From positions 25,930,582 to 25,994,581 of the forward strand of contig OX467092.1 in the NCBI GenBank assembly GCA_950106755.1: a stretch of DNA of 64,000 nt. The letters are read 5' to 3'. Numbering within the stretch: position 1 is the stretch's first letter; every line of letters starts with the position of its first letter. Under the pieces are notes generated by a model. The model was given only the letters and a program-made list of their open reading frames with translations, searched no databases and was not told the origin of the DNA. Shown here piece by piece: positions 49,841-62,207 of the stretch. The translations under genes were made by a program, and so were the position numbers. Origin of the DNA: Climacium dendroides. Its lineage: Eukaryota > Streptophyta > Bryopsida > Hypnales > Climaciaceae.

Positions 49841-50560
49841 AATAAATAACTCTAAAACAAGAAGATTTTCATATGTGTCTTAACAAATAGTGTAGATTCA
49901 AAAAATAAAATTAATAAAATTAATAAATTGAGTCTCAAAAGAACTTTGAAAATTATATCCTTTTATCCGATCAATAGTAAGGCCTTATATCATCTAATAA
50001 AAGAGATTTTACATATATATATAATTAACATTTCTATATATTCAATTCTTTAATGTATGCAATGCTTATTCCATTTCTTAAGTTTGAAATTGCAATGATT
50101 TTTTTTTTTAAACTTTGAAATTTGTTCATAGTAGAATTGCCACTTTGATCAAGCTTTACAAGTTCAACAAAAACTGTAAAACAAGTATTGAGGCAAAACA
50201 AATATACATTATTAGATTTGTACAAGTTAAGAATCCAAAATCAAGTCTCATAGCCTCTTTAAAATATTTGAACTCTACTCTGTATATATTTAAAGATTTG
50301 TTGATTGCAAATTTTTCAATGTGATTTTACTTTTTAGCCATGCAACCATTAATGAACCGTTAGAGATCAATTCACATATTCAAACCTCTAGCATTTAACT
50401 AAATCCTATGAATGCTTGTTATTCTCTAGGAAATAATACTTTTTGCTTTTAGTAGTGTATAATCAATTGGACAAGGTAAATTTACAATAGGAAATGGGTC
50501 AGTTTTCTCAAAATCTTTTGAAAAAAAATCATGTGGTTATGTAGTATAGTGCAATAGATT

Positions 50561-50834
50561 ATCACAAAGTTTAAACCCTACAGTTTGTCAACAATTATCA
50601 TGTGGTTATTATTGTTTCATGGATTCGCATGTTAATTACAATTTATCGCATCATTACAATGCATTACTTCGCATCGTTATGGCATTGTTACAATGCATTA
50701 CTTGCAACTGCATTGTAACAATGCAAAGTAATGCATCATAATGATGCGATAAATTGTAATTAATGCGCAAATCCATAAAACAATGATAACCACGTGATAA
50801 TTGTTGACAAACCGTAGGGCCTAAACTTTGTGAT
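50561..50834. mobile_element. 274-bp foldback element
   Basis: The arms ATCACAAAGTTTAAACCCTA and, on the opposite strand, ATCACAAAGTTTAGGCCCTA pair over most of the element, including GTTTGTCAACAATTATCA(T/C)G, TGTAATTAA and GCATTGTTACAATGCA words. The centre is itself rich in ATGCATTAC/GTAATGCAT palindromes. No convincing target duplication was found; its ends CACAAAG differ from the CACTA family. Confidence 0.75.
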
Positions 50835-52859
50835 GATGATAAAGAATTGATCTTAGGGGATGAAAAAACTTGGAGTTTTGGTGTTAGGAATAGATGGTAG
50901 AAGGAATTTTGTATTTAATCCTAGAACATGAGTGAATATCCTTGGCAAGTTATTAATGCAAACAACACATAGAAAGTTCTTGTCTATAACTCTATATCAA
51001 AGATATAGAAATCTTTTATATTTCTACCATTTGAAAATTTGATATGAATGGTCCCTTTTACTACAATGTGGTGAGGCTCTCCTCTTACAACTATCATAGG
51101 AATAGGAATGGTGTAGGAATATAGTTTGAGATCATGAATTAGAATTCCACTACTAGTAACGTGATGAGTACCACCCAAATCTAATGCCCATATTGGAGTT
51201 TTTTTGTTATTAGACTTGCTACAAAGTTGTGCAAATACATTTGGAATAGCATGACGTTTTCATCATGAAAATTAAATGCTTTAAATAGAATTTTTTGTAA
51301 TATCCTTAAATTCCCTAAAGAATCATAAACCTATTTCCAAATCACTTTTTTCAAATTCCTATCCTGTAATTCCCACGAGAACCTAAGAACTGCCATAGCT
51401 AGCTTTGATCTAGCATAAATGAAAATTATCATTCCAAATGTATTGAAACTTTACCAAAATTTAGATCATCTTGTCAAGTGTTCACATATAAACTTTCACT
51501 TACATCTGACATATTGTCCAAACTTGGTGGAAATTTCTCCACTACTAACTTTCTAATCCTTCCCAAGATAACCTAGAAACTACCATAGCTAGCTTCTACC
51601 TAGCATAAATGATGTATAGTCTTTCCAAATGTCTTAAAACTTTTCCACAATGTAAATTAGCATGTAAATATTGGCATATTAGTTCATTTAAATGTAAGGT
51701 ACTATCCAACTTTAGTAAAAATTTCCCCACTATTGACATTTTAACCAATTAAGTCATGACTTCAGTATCCTAATTATATTTTGTACATAATTCCTAAGCC
51801 TCATATCCATTTTAGACAAATTTTTCATACAAGATAATAGATATAATTTTTAAAAATTATTCTTGGATTTTCATAGATATATTACAAAAACTCATTTAAA
51901 TTAAAGCTCTCAAATACACCCTTCTAATTGATTGCTTTAGATTCCAAACACCTCTTCTTTAAAGCCTTGTATCTCTTTCAACATCATACATCTAAATTTA
52001 AAAATTGGTATTGTAGTAGATAAACTATCCCAAAACTTAGATCCAAAAGTTTGCCGTAATCTAATATTTTATCAAAACACAAACGTAAAACTCATCATTA
52101 CAATGCTACTTTCAATAATAAATCACCAACATATACACAACTTAGTATCTAAGTGCATTCTATACCTTAAAATCCACCAAAAAACAAGAAAGAGACAAGA
52201 AACCAACCCTTACCTCTAAGTAGCCCACCACAATTCTAAAAGGTTAGCTACCAATCAACCCTACCATTTACTAACCCTAACATCAACTACTAACTAATTG
52301 ATTATCAATTAATAACTAACAAGATCTTTCATCCAATATCCACATCCATTAATATACAAAGATGCCTCTTTCACCTAGTAGATATCATGACAATGTATTG
52401 GGACAATCAACTTACAATTGGAACAAAAAGATCAACAAATGACTCAAATGCTATAGTCTACTTCCAACACATATAGACTATAATTTAAAATTATTATTTG
52501 CTAGGAAAAAAATGATGATAATCCTTATATAATGTCAATAACTTATTAATCACATGCAATTCCAACAAAATTAAATGCCTACGAGAATGATTACATAAAT
52601 ATTTCCAAATGTTTTACCTACAAAATCTTACTAAATACCTAGGACTTGAATTCAATCATAGCTCACAACATCAAATAGAGTATACTAAACAATTGCCAGC
52701 AAAATACAAATTAAAAAATTGGAATCCTACAACAAATTACTCTAAGAGACAATTTCAAAACTTCAAAACAAACAAGGACATCTAGTAGAAAATTGAAATC
52801 TTACAATAAACTACTCTAAAAGACAATTTCAAAATTTCAAAACAAACATGGACATCTTC
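50835..52859. other. intergenic tract, mostly retrotransposon debris
   Basis: Apart from the copia protease remnant, this contains no supported gene. A 74-bp tandem pair around 52725-52870 (ACAATTTCAAAACTTCAAAA type words at 52748 and 52822) lies directly before the copia RT/RNase H remnant. Confidence 0.5.
50984..51215 (-). pseudogene. Ty1/copia protease-domain remnant
   Basis: The minus strand encodes WALDLGGTHHVTSSGILIHD, closely resembling the copia retropepsin start (W-x-L-D-S-G-A-T-x-H). It is followed by MIVVRGEPHHIVVKGTIHIK and FSNGRNIKDFYIFD, the usual 'VANG...GxGxIxxxxxNG...LxxVLYVP' layout. The catalytic Asp is kept, but the Ser after it is Leu, and the frame ends early. The adjoining 50880-50984 region continues weakly in another frame. 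It is a dead fragment. Confidence 0.72.
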
Positions 52860-53430
52860 TAGTAGACACAATGCTATTGGCTACATGTCTTTGATTGAAA
52901 AATTAGCTTTTTTAACTACTACTTGCCTTGATATAGCTTTGAAATAGACCTACTATCCAAATACATTATAGAACCTCAAATAAAATATTATAAGATGGCA
53001 AAGTTAATTCTAGGATATCTGCAATTGATATTAAAATATATGAACTATCTTACAAATAATCAAGTTCTAGGTAAATGACACTTCAATCATCTAGAGTAGT
53101 AAAAAAAAAGCTTGCATAGCATTATCAATTATAGAATTCAAATACAAATCATTGGTAGAAGCTATGAGGGAAGCAATGTGGAATAGAATACTATACCAAG
53201 AATTAAATATAGTAAAATAAGGATCCATCAACATTATATGTGATGACTTAAATTTTAGAAGACCCTATATACCTCTTCAAAACAAAGAATTTTGAAATAC
53301 ACCTCAAATTTGTCAAATACTTTGTGGAAAATGACAAATTGAAGTCACTTACACATTAATAGATCAACAACCAATGGATTTATTAAAAAAAGACTCTTGA
53401 AAAGATCAAGTTTATACATGAAGGCAACTA
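52860..53430 (+). pseudogene. Ty1/copia reverse transcriptase-RNase H remnant
   Basis: Across shifting frames the plus strand preserves the order of a copia polyprotein end: IGYMSLIEKLAFLTTTCLDI, then AFEIDLLSKYIIEPQIKYYK, AKLILGYLQLILKYMNYLTN, KKKACIALSIIEFKYKSLVE, AMREAMWNRILYQELNIV and an IICDD word, then IEVTYTLI and LLKK. These correspond to the well-known 'YLTxTRPDI.F', 'AAKRILRYLKGT', 'ALSTTEAEYxAL' and 'CDNQSAI' blocks. Several stops and frameshifts destroy it. Orientation is opposite to the protease remnant at 50984, so they are separate insertions or a rearranged one. No LTR could be delimited. Confidence 0.75.
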
Positions 53431-56400
53431 AACTTTAGTAAATCAATAAATAAGTTATGAGAAGAGTGTAATGAATTTTCACTAGAGCAATTGAACATCT
53501 CAAGTTCCCTTATTGCAATTTGTTTTTTCTCGCAATTACTAAGTTCACAAAATAGAGAAAATCCTATTGTACAAAATCTCAAGATAGGTAAGTACATAGC
53601 CATGTTTCTAGCATAATATTTTTTCACTTCATGGTAAAGACAAGGATTCACACAAGGAAGATATTCAATGTTTTCCATAAGTAGTGGAAGGAGGTTTGAC
53701 ATAAACAACATTCATCAAATTGTCATTATCTTCTCTCCAAAGTATCTCCATGCAATAATCAACAAGTGTGAAAATGGCAAAAAAATGGCAAAAAAACCCC
53801 TTGTATAGCAATGCAAATGTCAAGCATAGCTATGAAAATAATAGCTCACTCAAGAAGGTTGGAGTACCCCTCATAGAAAACTCAAGATTTATTGCATTCT
53901 ATCTATCCTATACCTTTATTCCAAAGACAAGAAAGATGCAAATGAGAAGGACTCATAGGTTCATGGAGGGGATTGTAATTAGATGAAACCTTACTCTTTT
54001 GTTATAATGAACTTTATTCATCTCCCTTAGCCTTAGCAAAATATAATCTAATTTGCCTATTACATTCAAATAAGATTACAATGCTTATGAACACCTTATG
54101 TTTGATGAAAATTTCTTCCTATTTTTTAGGTTGAAGTTGCCAAAATTCATTTAAATTTTTTTTAATTTGCACATGTAGTTATGAGGCCTTTAATGTTGTA
54201 GTTAAACACTCTTAATTTTGTGAATTTTTTTAGTTTTGTCCCAAGTTTTGTCTTCTATGTCATAATCCTCTCTTGTCCATTTTATTGCCACATAGAAGGT
54301 ACTTTACTCATAATCTTGTATTCCCTATACTCTATGAGAGAGCTATAAATCTCCAAGATTTGTTATTCTTGATGTAAATTGGAAGAGAGGGATATACCTA
54401 GTAACCAATTCCAATCTAACAACCCTTATTTTTGTATGTAATATATAAATTTCTATGTTAATGTTATATAGACCTTACACTATAATTGCATTGTGTTAGG
54501 GATTAGAGTAAATATTTGTCTTTAGTCGAGTCTTTAGTAATTAGTTGAGCATCAACTCTTTCATTTTTTTTTATTCATTTTTTAATTCAAGATGTGAGAG
54601 GACCTATGCATCTTGAATAAGTTGATTCCAAATTGAACCCAAAGTGTTTTGCAAAATCTTTCAAGTGTTCTATAATTATATTGAGTAAAAATTGGCCCAC
54701 CTCTTAATTTTTGATAGGTAGAAATATCTCTACTACTAGGTGGTAGGGGAGCATGGTGGTCTTCCCAAACACAACAGTAATACAACAAATGTCTTAATTG
54801 CAATGTCTAATAGAGTCAATTTTGAGCCAACTTTAAGTTGACTTCAAATAAATTACCTCTCATTTACAATTTTGACATATTAAAGTTCAATTTTAATAAA
54901 GAATCTCAATTTTATGAATACACATTAAATATTCTAAATTTGGGTTCATAATTATAGCGAGATTTCAATTTTTTTGAGCTATTGAGAGTGGCCTTATTAG
55001 ACGTTAATGTCACACATACTCAATACTTGTCTAATACACTACACGATGTGAAACATCTTACATGTTATCATAATTCAAAAATGTGTTAGATGAGACAACT
55101 CTAGTAATAGAGAGCTATAGTACACTATACGATGTGAAACATCTTATATGTTATCATAATTCAAAAATGTGTTAGATGAGACAACTCTAGTAATAGAGAG
55201 CTATAATATAATACAGTCCATTGATGATTCATTTCAAGCACAAGAATTTGTTAATGGTTCATACTTACAAATTATTATTCCTTTGGTAATTTATAGTTCT
55301 TGGACCTAGGTTTAAGACAACCAACAAACACTAAAAGTACTTATCAACAACACACACACTTTAAGTTAAAGGTGCCATGATTTCTCTTTGCACATTTAGA
55401 TTCATACACTTTCTACAAACTTCAAAGTTAGTTTGCTAAGACCATTTTATGGTTTTGAGATTAAAGAAGATGGATGAGAGATGAATAATAATTATGAGCT
55501 TTATGAACTTTGCAAACTTTTGAAATTGTAAGAACGTAAATAAATCTTTTCATTGAAATCTATCTACAAGCTGAGAGATTATTGGTATAGTTGTATGAAA
55601 AGTACAAAATTTAAAGAAATAAGGTTGAATGGATGGCAAGTCATACTTTTACATGCAAGCTTTTTCTTAAACATTAGATCTAAGACAATGCAAAGCTCAA
55701 AGGCATAGAAATGCATAGCATGATTTAATTTTTATCCTGAAATTCAATCAAAAATTGGTTACCAACCTATTTGGTTTCTTTATTAATTGTATAGAAATGT
55801 TGGGTAGTATGCAAATGTAATATTCATTGTGGTTTTGTAATTTCAAAAGTGTTTCATGTAAAATCATTATTTCCATGTTTTGGTAGCATTGTTGAGACTC
55901 CTTTTATATGAGAGTGAATTGTATTGTGTTCTTCAAGTAGTGATTTATTTTTTATGGGAGCATTCCGAGGAGCATTTTGAGGAGCATTCTCAAGCCTTAA
56001 TCATATTGGTTGATTTTACAATTAATATAATGTATCAAGGCAACTCTTGAATCTTGCATTTGTTTGTTTAGTAAAGCATCTAGATGAAGTAGTTCTTCCC
56101 CTCACTTCAATAATTTTGTTGTATTGTAACTTCAACCAATTCATGTAGTTCTAGTTTTCTTCTTTGGTTCTATTAAGTAGTCTATTGAATTTTTTTTATT
56201 TTGCTTGGAAAAAGAAGTCATCATTTTTTTTTAACCAACAAAATTCAGAGCTCTACATCCTCCAAGCAATGCAAGTAGAATTGAATCAAATTGTTTTGAA
56301 ATTTATATGTGGCCTATTTTCAAGTAGTTTAACATGTACATCATTTATTATTGGTTTCTAACTCTTATTTTAGAAAAAATTCTAAAAAATTTAGTATTTG

Positions 56401-58034
56401 TTTTTTATTTAATTTTTTCCAACCCTAATAGTTGTGTATAGTACTTAGTTATGTTTGTTTGATTGATTTGAAAAATACATGAAGGCTTCTAATATATATG
56501 TATATCTATCAATCTTTAATCTTAGAGATCACATACACCTCAAATCCTATCTTACAATTCTATAAGCTTTTAAAGCAAATTATATAATAACATTTTTTAG
56601 CATTTTCTCAACTTGTAATAAAACCTTGGATTCCAAATTGTAGTGGTGGACAAGTTTGAAATTTAAAGAATTGATGATTAAATTATTGATTTCTAGGATT
56701 TAATTAATTTTTACAATGTTTTTTGATATTGTTGAGCCAAAAGATTGATCTATTGGTTGTTTGGTCATCATATCAAAAAACATTGTAAAAATATAGTTAG
56801 ATAGCTAAAAGGAGAAGTTGGATTGCTAGATGGAGACATTTTGAAAGAATTAGTGAATCTTTCTAATACAATGGGAATGTTAAAATCTAGGGACACATCC
56901 AATTTCAAAACAATAGAATCACATTTTTTTGATACAAATGTAGGTGCAAATTGAAGATTGGTTTTTGCAAGATTGGTTTTTGCTCTATCAAAAGTAAGAA
57001 ACATATAACAATATTTAAAACATTTTACATTCACAAAGCTTAGTTTTAAAGAAAACTTAGCTTCAAACCCTATAATTCTAATATCTTTGTAGAATCCTTA
57101 GTAGAATCTTTATTTAACATATTTTTGTAGAAATTATAAGCTATTTATATTATTTTAGTCAATGTACAATTAGTATGGTATCAAATAATTTTTTTGATTT
57201 CACTCAAGTGAAATGCTAAAATAAATCTAGTGTACAACATGGTAATGTTAGAAAGGGCAACATTTGTGATTGGAATATCAATTTTATTATAAGTATAGTT
57301 AAATCTTAGAGCAATTTAAGTTCAAATTTTCTTTGTCACTTTCAATTGAAAGTCTTATAGGCTATTTTGGTAATATCAATTACAATCTTAGATGCAAAAT
57401 AAATGTGTAAAGTTTCATTTCTCAAAGTTGAGAAATCTTATTATTATTTGTTGTTGCACATAATATATTTTGACTTTCAATTTTTCAATTTTTTCAATTA
57501 TTTTTGAAGATTTTACTTTAATTTTAGGCACCATATTCATTAGTAAACTAAATGAATGTTGAGCTAAATTTAATATAATTAATATAATTTATTATTCTAT
57601 TAGAATTTCATAGAGTTTTGCCAAATGATATAATCATATATTTCAACCATGTTTAACATCTATAATAATCTTGCTACAATAAGCTTATCATGTAGAAGTA
57701 CAAAGAATTACTAAATTTGATTTCAACTTAAATACAATTCATTATCAAAGTGCATATTTGAATATTATATATATATATATATATATGATAATATAAATAA
57801 TATAAAATATGATAAATTTTAATTGCAACAAAGAATAAACTAATTATATATGAAGAGATGAAACATCAAGAAAAATATCCTTATACAAAAGAAATTTGTA
57901 AACTTTTCATTTCAATGAGCTTGATGCCTTGATGGAATACCAATGTAAAAAATTCAAATTTGAAAAACAGAGCATTAAAGTGTACTGTAATTTCTACAAG
58001 AATTTCAATGTTGTAATAGTCCTAAAAATAGTAG
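53431..58034. other. gene-poor AT-rich tract
   Basis: Nothing coding is supported. It contains the 86-bp duplication at 55034 and a (TA)n tract near 57768. The segment just before 58083 is the candidate 5' flank of the SPATA17-like gene; no clear TATA element can be chosen because the DNA is AT-rich throughout. Confidence 0.5.
55034..55205. repeat. 86-bp tandem duplication
   Basis: Two adjacent units, each with CGATGTGAAACATCTTA(C/T)A, then TGTTATCATAATTCAAAAAT, GTGTTAGATGAGACAACTCT and AGTAATAGAGAGCTATA. The units differ at only a few positions, so the duplication is fairly recent. Confidence 0.93.
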
Positions 58035-58082
58035 GTACATGTATTTCTAATTATATGTAAGAAGAATATAAATAAGTCCAAG

Positions 58083-59991
58083 ATGATTTTGAATTGGGTG
58101 GGATTACGAGCTCAAGAAGTTCTTAATGATTATGTTCAAAGTAGTTTGTAAGTTAATGAATACAAATTTTATTTTTGAAAGTGGATAGAAACAATTTAAG
58201 GCTTATTCATATAAAATGATATAATTTAATTCAAATTATAATTATAATGAGCAAATTTGATTGATTTTGTTGTCTATTATATACATTTCATAAGACCGAT
58301 TTGATTCTAACATAAATTGAGAATATTTTATGTACTCATACCTTGTAATATTACTTATTGCTTTGTTATTGGTTATTGTATATATAATGTTTGATATATG
58401 CAGAGAAGCAAACCAACAAAGAGTGGTAGAATACAATGCAACCATTAAGATTCAAGTAAATCCATGATTGTAATATTAATATTATTCTAAAAAATAATAT
58501 GTTATAATTAAATATTATATAGATCTTTTAGACACATAAATTTAATTGAATATCTTGTTAAAAGAATCATTTTATTTTGCAATACATATTATAGTATATA
58601 TAATATAATTCTATAACTACCATATTCAAAAATATTCAAAATATTTGATATGAAAAACTAGGTAGCAATTCGCAGATTTATTGTTAGACAATTAATAAAA
58701 CTTTGGCATAAGAGTGCCAAAGAAATTCAACGGATTTATCGAGGCCATCTCGGGCGTGAATATTTTCATGAGTGTCGACGAAAGAGAGACTATGAGCTTC
58801 GTATGACATATTTCAATTATCATGCAACATATATTCAACGTTGTTTTAGAGGATATTGGAGTCGCAAATATATATGTGACTACTACGCACGAATTGCTTT
58901 TATTGCCAAATGCCTTCTTGCAGGGGAACGGATGAAGACATTGTGTACAATGAATTACAAAATAGAAGTCCGTAGTGAACAAGAAGAAGCCAAAAAAAAA
59001 GTAGAAGCTGAAATTGATAAATTTTTCCGTGAAAATCACCACAAAGTAAGCATTCCTTTACATCCATTTTGTAAACAAATTTAATTAAAATGTCCTTAAA
59101 TTTTATTTACATGTATAATATATAATAAAACTAATTATCTATCTGATATATATCAAAATTATGTATCTAATATATTATTATAATATAATTAATCCAAATC
59201 TGTATTTTTTTAATAAAAAATTCAAATATCGATATTAATAAATATTTTTTAATAAACTATTTAACAATAAAACCTACCAAACTTTCAATTGAATTTGAAC
59301 TCTTCTTTTTATTTAGTGTAGTACCAAGGTAGTAAAAGGTGCATTTTATTCTCCATATGTTTCAATATTTGGAGGTGGACGTAGTTACTTAGAAGAAAAT
59401 ATCCGTGATGCTCGACGTGAAGAAGTTATAGGTATGGAACTTGAAAAGTTGAAGGGAATGAGTGAGGATGGAATTCCCATCAAACAAGCTCAAAATATAT
59501 TTTTTATAAAATCAAGCAAAGCCTTGCATTCTCGTATGAGTATAGATACACGACGTAGATTGAAAGAAGTATCAAGAAAGGCAAAATCTGTTGGAACATA
59601 TATAACACGACAAGGACATTATGAATCACGATATGAACATAGGAGAAAATATGAAAAGTGGCAAAGTTTACTTAACATTTGTGACAAGAGATTTGATCCA
59701 ATTGCTAAATGTAATAAGGCATGGTGGATTAATATGGGAAACTCAATAAAAAATTCAGAACACTATCATTTGAGAGAAATGCTTGCTAAAGCAGCTGCTA
59801 TTAAAGAACTACAAGACTATCCAGTAATGAAAAACTTTCCTTGGACATCAATGGTTCCTTCTGGTTTTCTCTTTGAAATGTATGAGCCTTTTGATAAGGT
59901 ATTTCCAAGAGCAACAAATCATCATCATTGGCCAAAATATTCAATTAGCCGATCTATACATGGGGACATACTTCCACCACTAACACAATAA
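58083..59991 (+). CDS. SPATA17-like IQ-motif (calmodulin-binding) protein, four exons
   Basis: Exons 58083-58147, 58404-58455, 58662-59045 and 59317-59991 join through GT-AG introns (256, 206, 271 bp) in matching phases and encode 391 residues ending at TAA. Animal SPATA17 is about 360 residues. Three IQ motifs (IQxxxRxxxxR) lie at residues 38-48 (IQVAIRRFIVR), 61-71 (IQRIYRGHLGR) and 97-107 (IQRCFRGYWSR), spaced as in SPATA17. After a basic helical stretch comes HHKCSTKVVKGAFYSPY (about 165-181), matching SPATA17's 'HYLLSTK...YNSPF' block. The C-terminal third is less conserved. SPATA17 is a testis and axoneme-associated protein, so the likely role is in the sperm flagellum. The ATG at 58083 is the only Met in the frame after a TAG at 58032; the N-terminus before IQ1 has the usual length. 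The first two exons are assigned from phase, splice sites and IQ1 completion. No stop or frameshift is seen. Confidence 0.85.
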
Positions 59992-62057
59992 TATGATATT
60001 TAACAAAATTGGAATATTTAAAATTTAAAATTTTATAAATACTTTTGAATTTGAATATGAATTTAATTTTTTTGATACATATGTGTATTGAAATGACAAT
60101 GAATTTTTTTATAATCTCATGTGATATTGTTTATCCAAAATATATTTTATTTCTTATACATCAAAGTTAGTGTCAAGTAAATGTTTATTATATGATACAA
60201 ATTTCCAACCAACTAATGAATTTTGTTGACATTCATCCTATAGCAAAATTAATGTATATGCAACCAAATCAAAAATTGCAAATTTCTCTTTCATGAACTA
60301 GCTCAAACAATGATTGTATGTAATAAAGTTTATAAAGAAATAAGAGTCTAATATGTTAACAGAAAATGATGGTTTTAAAACTTTAATGAATTTGTAAGAG
60401 TGGTAATAGTATACTAATAATTACTTCTAATCAATGTTAATTCCTTGCTCGATTCCTTGATGGATATATAATAATTTATAAAATTTATGCATATGGATAA
60501 TTGAATATTTATAAAAAATACAATTACCAATTCAAATTTCAAATAGTCTTTTCATTGTCAATTTTTCTATATACTAATTGTTTGCATCTACCAATATCAT
60601 TATATCAAAGATTTTTTAAACTAATTATTAGCATATATTTTTCAATCATTATTTTTATTATACCAATATTTATTATGGACAAACCCCAAAATCCAACCTC
60701 AAAGTCAACGATATAGAACTTGACAAGAAATATAAGAAATAATATAAGAAACGATATAGAACTTGACAATTAAATTTTTGTATCTCAAGAATGGAGTACT
60801 ATGGTATTATACACTTGTATAATTTGTGTTTGAAAATTTTTATACAAAGATTGTAATCAAAATCAAATTTTTATATTTGAAAGCAAAAAATTTCATTTGT
60901 TGTAGTTTTCATTTAAAGTTTGTATATATTGTAAGCATAAGATAGAGCTTTAATTATTTCTTAAAATAAAGTTCAAAAATTATAATTTATGATACTTTAG
61001 GATCATTATATAAGTTTTTTTCATTCAATTTTAAAAATAAGTTTTCCAAAATTTTTGACATTTACTTTCTATATTATTTCTACCTGACTTGCCTTATAGA
61101 TACAATATCATTTAGCAAAATTTAAAATATTCAAAAACACCAAATTTTTTATTTTTAATTGAATTGTAGTGTGAGTTACATGCCGTGATTAGAAATAATT
61201 CAAATAGTGTTACACCCTTACACTTTTGCACAAGATTATAAAGAAAAGTTCCCCAAAATGAGATCTTCTAATATTTTAATTTATAATTAGAAATACCTTT
61301 GATTGAAATATTTTGAGGATATAATTTCATGTATTAGTAGATAAGAGTTTAATTTATATTACTAAATATATCATCACATTATGAATGCTCAAATCCTACT
61401 AATAGTATTGCACATTTGTAATTTAAAATATATAAATGTTTGCCTTGAATTATGACTTGTAAAATTGGGTCTTGAAATATATTGTGCATTGCACTTAAAT
61501 GCACTTCACAAACCATTACAAAATTGATGATATTCAAATAATGCCTTGATTTATACATGTTACACATAAAATAGTCTACTATCGCTTGGTGTGTCACATG
61601 TCATTGAGGTAATGACTTAGTGAAAGTGAAAAATTAAAGATTTAAATATTCTAATTAATGCAAATTGATGCAAGAAGATCGTGCAAAATTGCATTATTAG
61701 TCATCTAGTGACTATATAATATTATAAAAAAGGATTTGATAGTTTCTATACTTGAATGGAAAGAAACCAATTATCTTTAGTTTTAAGTTGCACTCTCTTT
61801 GTTGATTACTTGTATTTGTATAAAATAAACTTGCAAGATGAGCAAGTAAATAATTCTATCATTTCAAAGCAACCACTTTATTAGGGATTTTTTCCAATAT
61901 TATAAAAATGACTTTGACTATTAAAAATAATTTTTAAAACTTCAACTTTAAAATCATTGATGCAATTGTTTAAATTTAATCTACTACATAGTTTTAAATA
62001 AAAATCACCTACTAATATATTTTTGTTTTTTTAGAGTACCATATCTTTTGATTTCTT
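59992..62057. other. 3' flank of the SPATA17-like gene, AT-rich
   Basis: No further gene is supported. Several AATAAT/AATAAA-like words follow the stop (for example near 60315), but none can be singled out as the polyadenylation signal. Confidence 0.5.
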
Positions 62058-62207
62058 CACTACTAGAAAATTTCGTATTTCTGTTGTTTTGGTCGCGTTG
62101 ATCCGGTCAAAATCTGACAAAAATCTGTTGAAATCAACAGATTTCTGTCAGATTTTGACCGGATCAACGCGACCAAAACAACAGAAAAATGAAATTTTCT
62201 AGTAGTG
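62058..62207. mobile_element. foldback MITE, CACTA-type ends, copy 3 (150 bp)
   Basis: It starts CACTACTAGAAAATTTCGTA and the inverted end reads the same apart from small changes. The arms pair along nearly the whole length (GTTTTGGTCGCGTTGATCCG pairs with its exact complement further on), leaving almost no loop around TGTTGAAATCAACA. It is flanked by the 3-bp duplication CTT (62055-62057, 62208-62210). It is longer than but collinear with the copy at 37682. Confidence 0.88.

Noticed and set aside
37203..58661. joining the 303-residue gene to the SPATA17-like gene through a 21-kb intron
   Set aside because: The phases would fit, but a nearer acceptor (37285) gives a stop after five codons, and two small exons at 58083 and 58404 supply the missing first IQ motif and an N-terminus of normal length.
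58692..59042. 116-codon minus-strand frame
   Set aside because: It is antisense to exon 3 of the SPATA17-like gene, which carries two IQ motifs on the plus strand.
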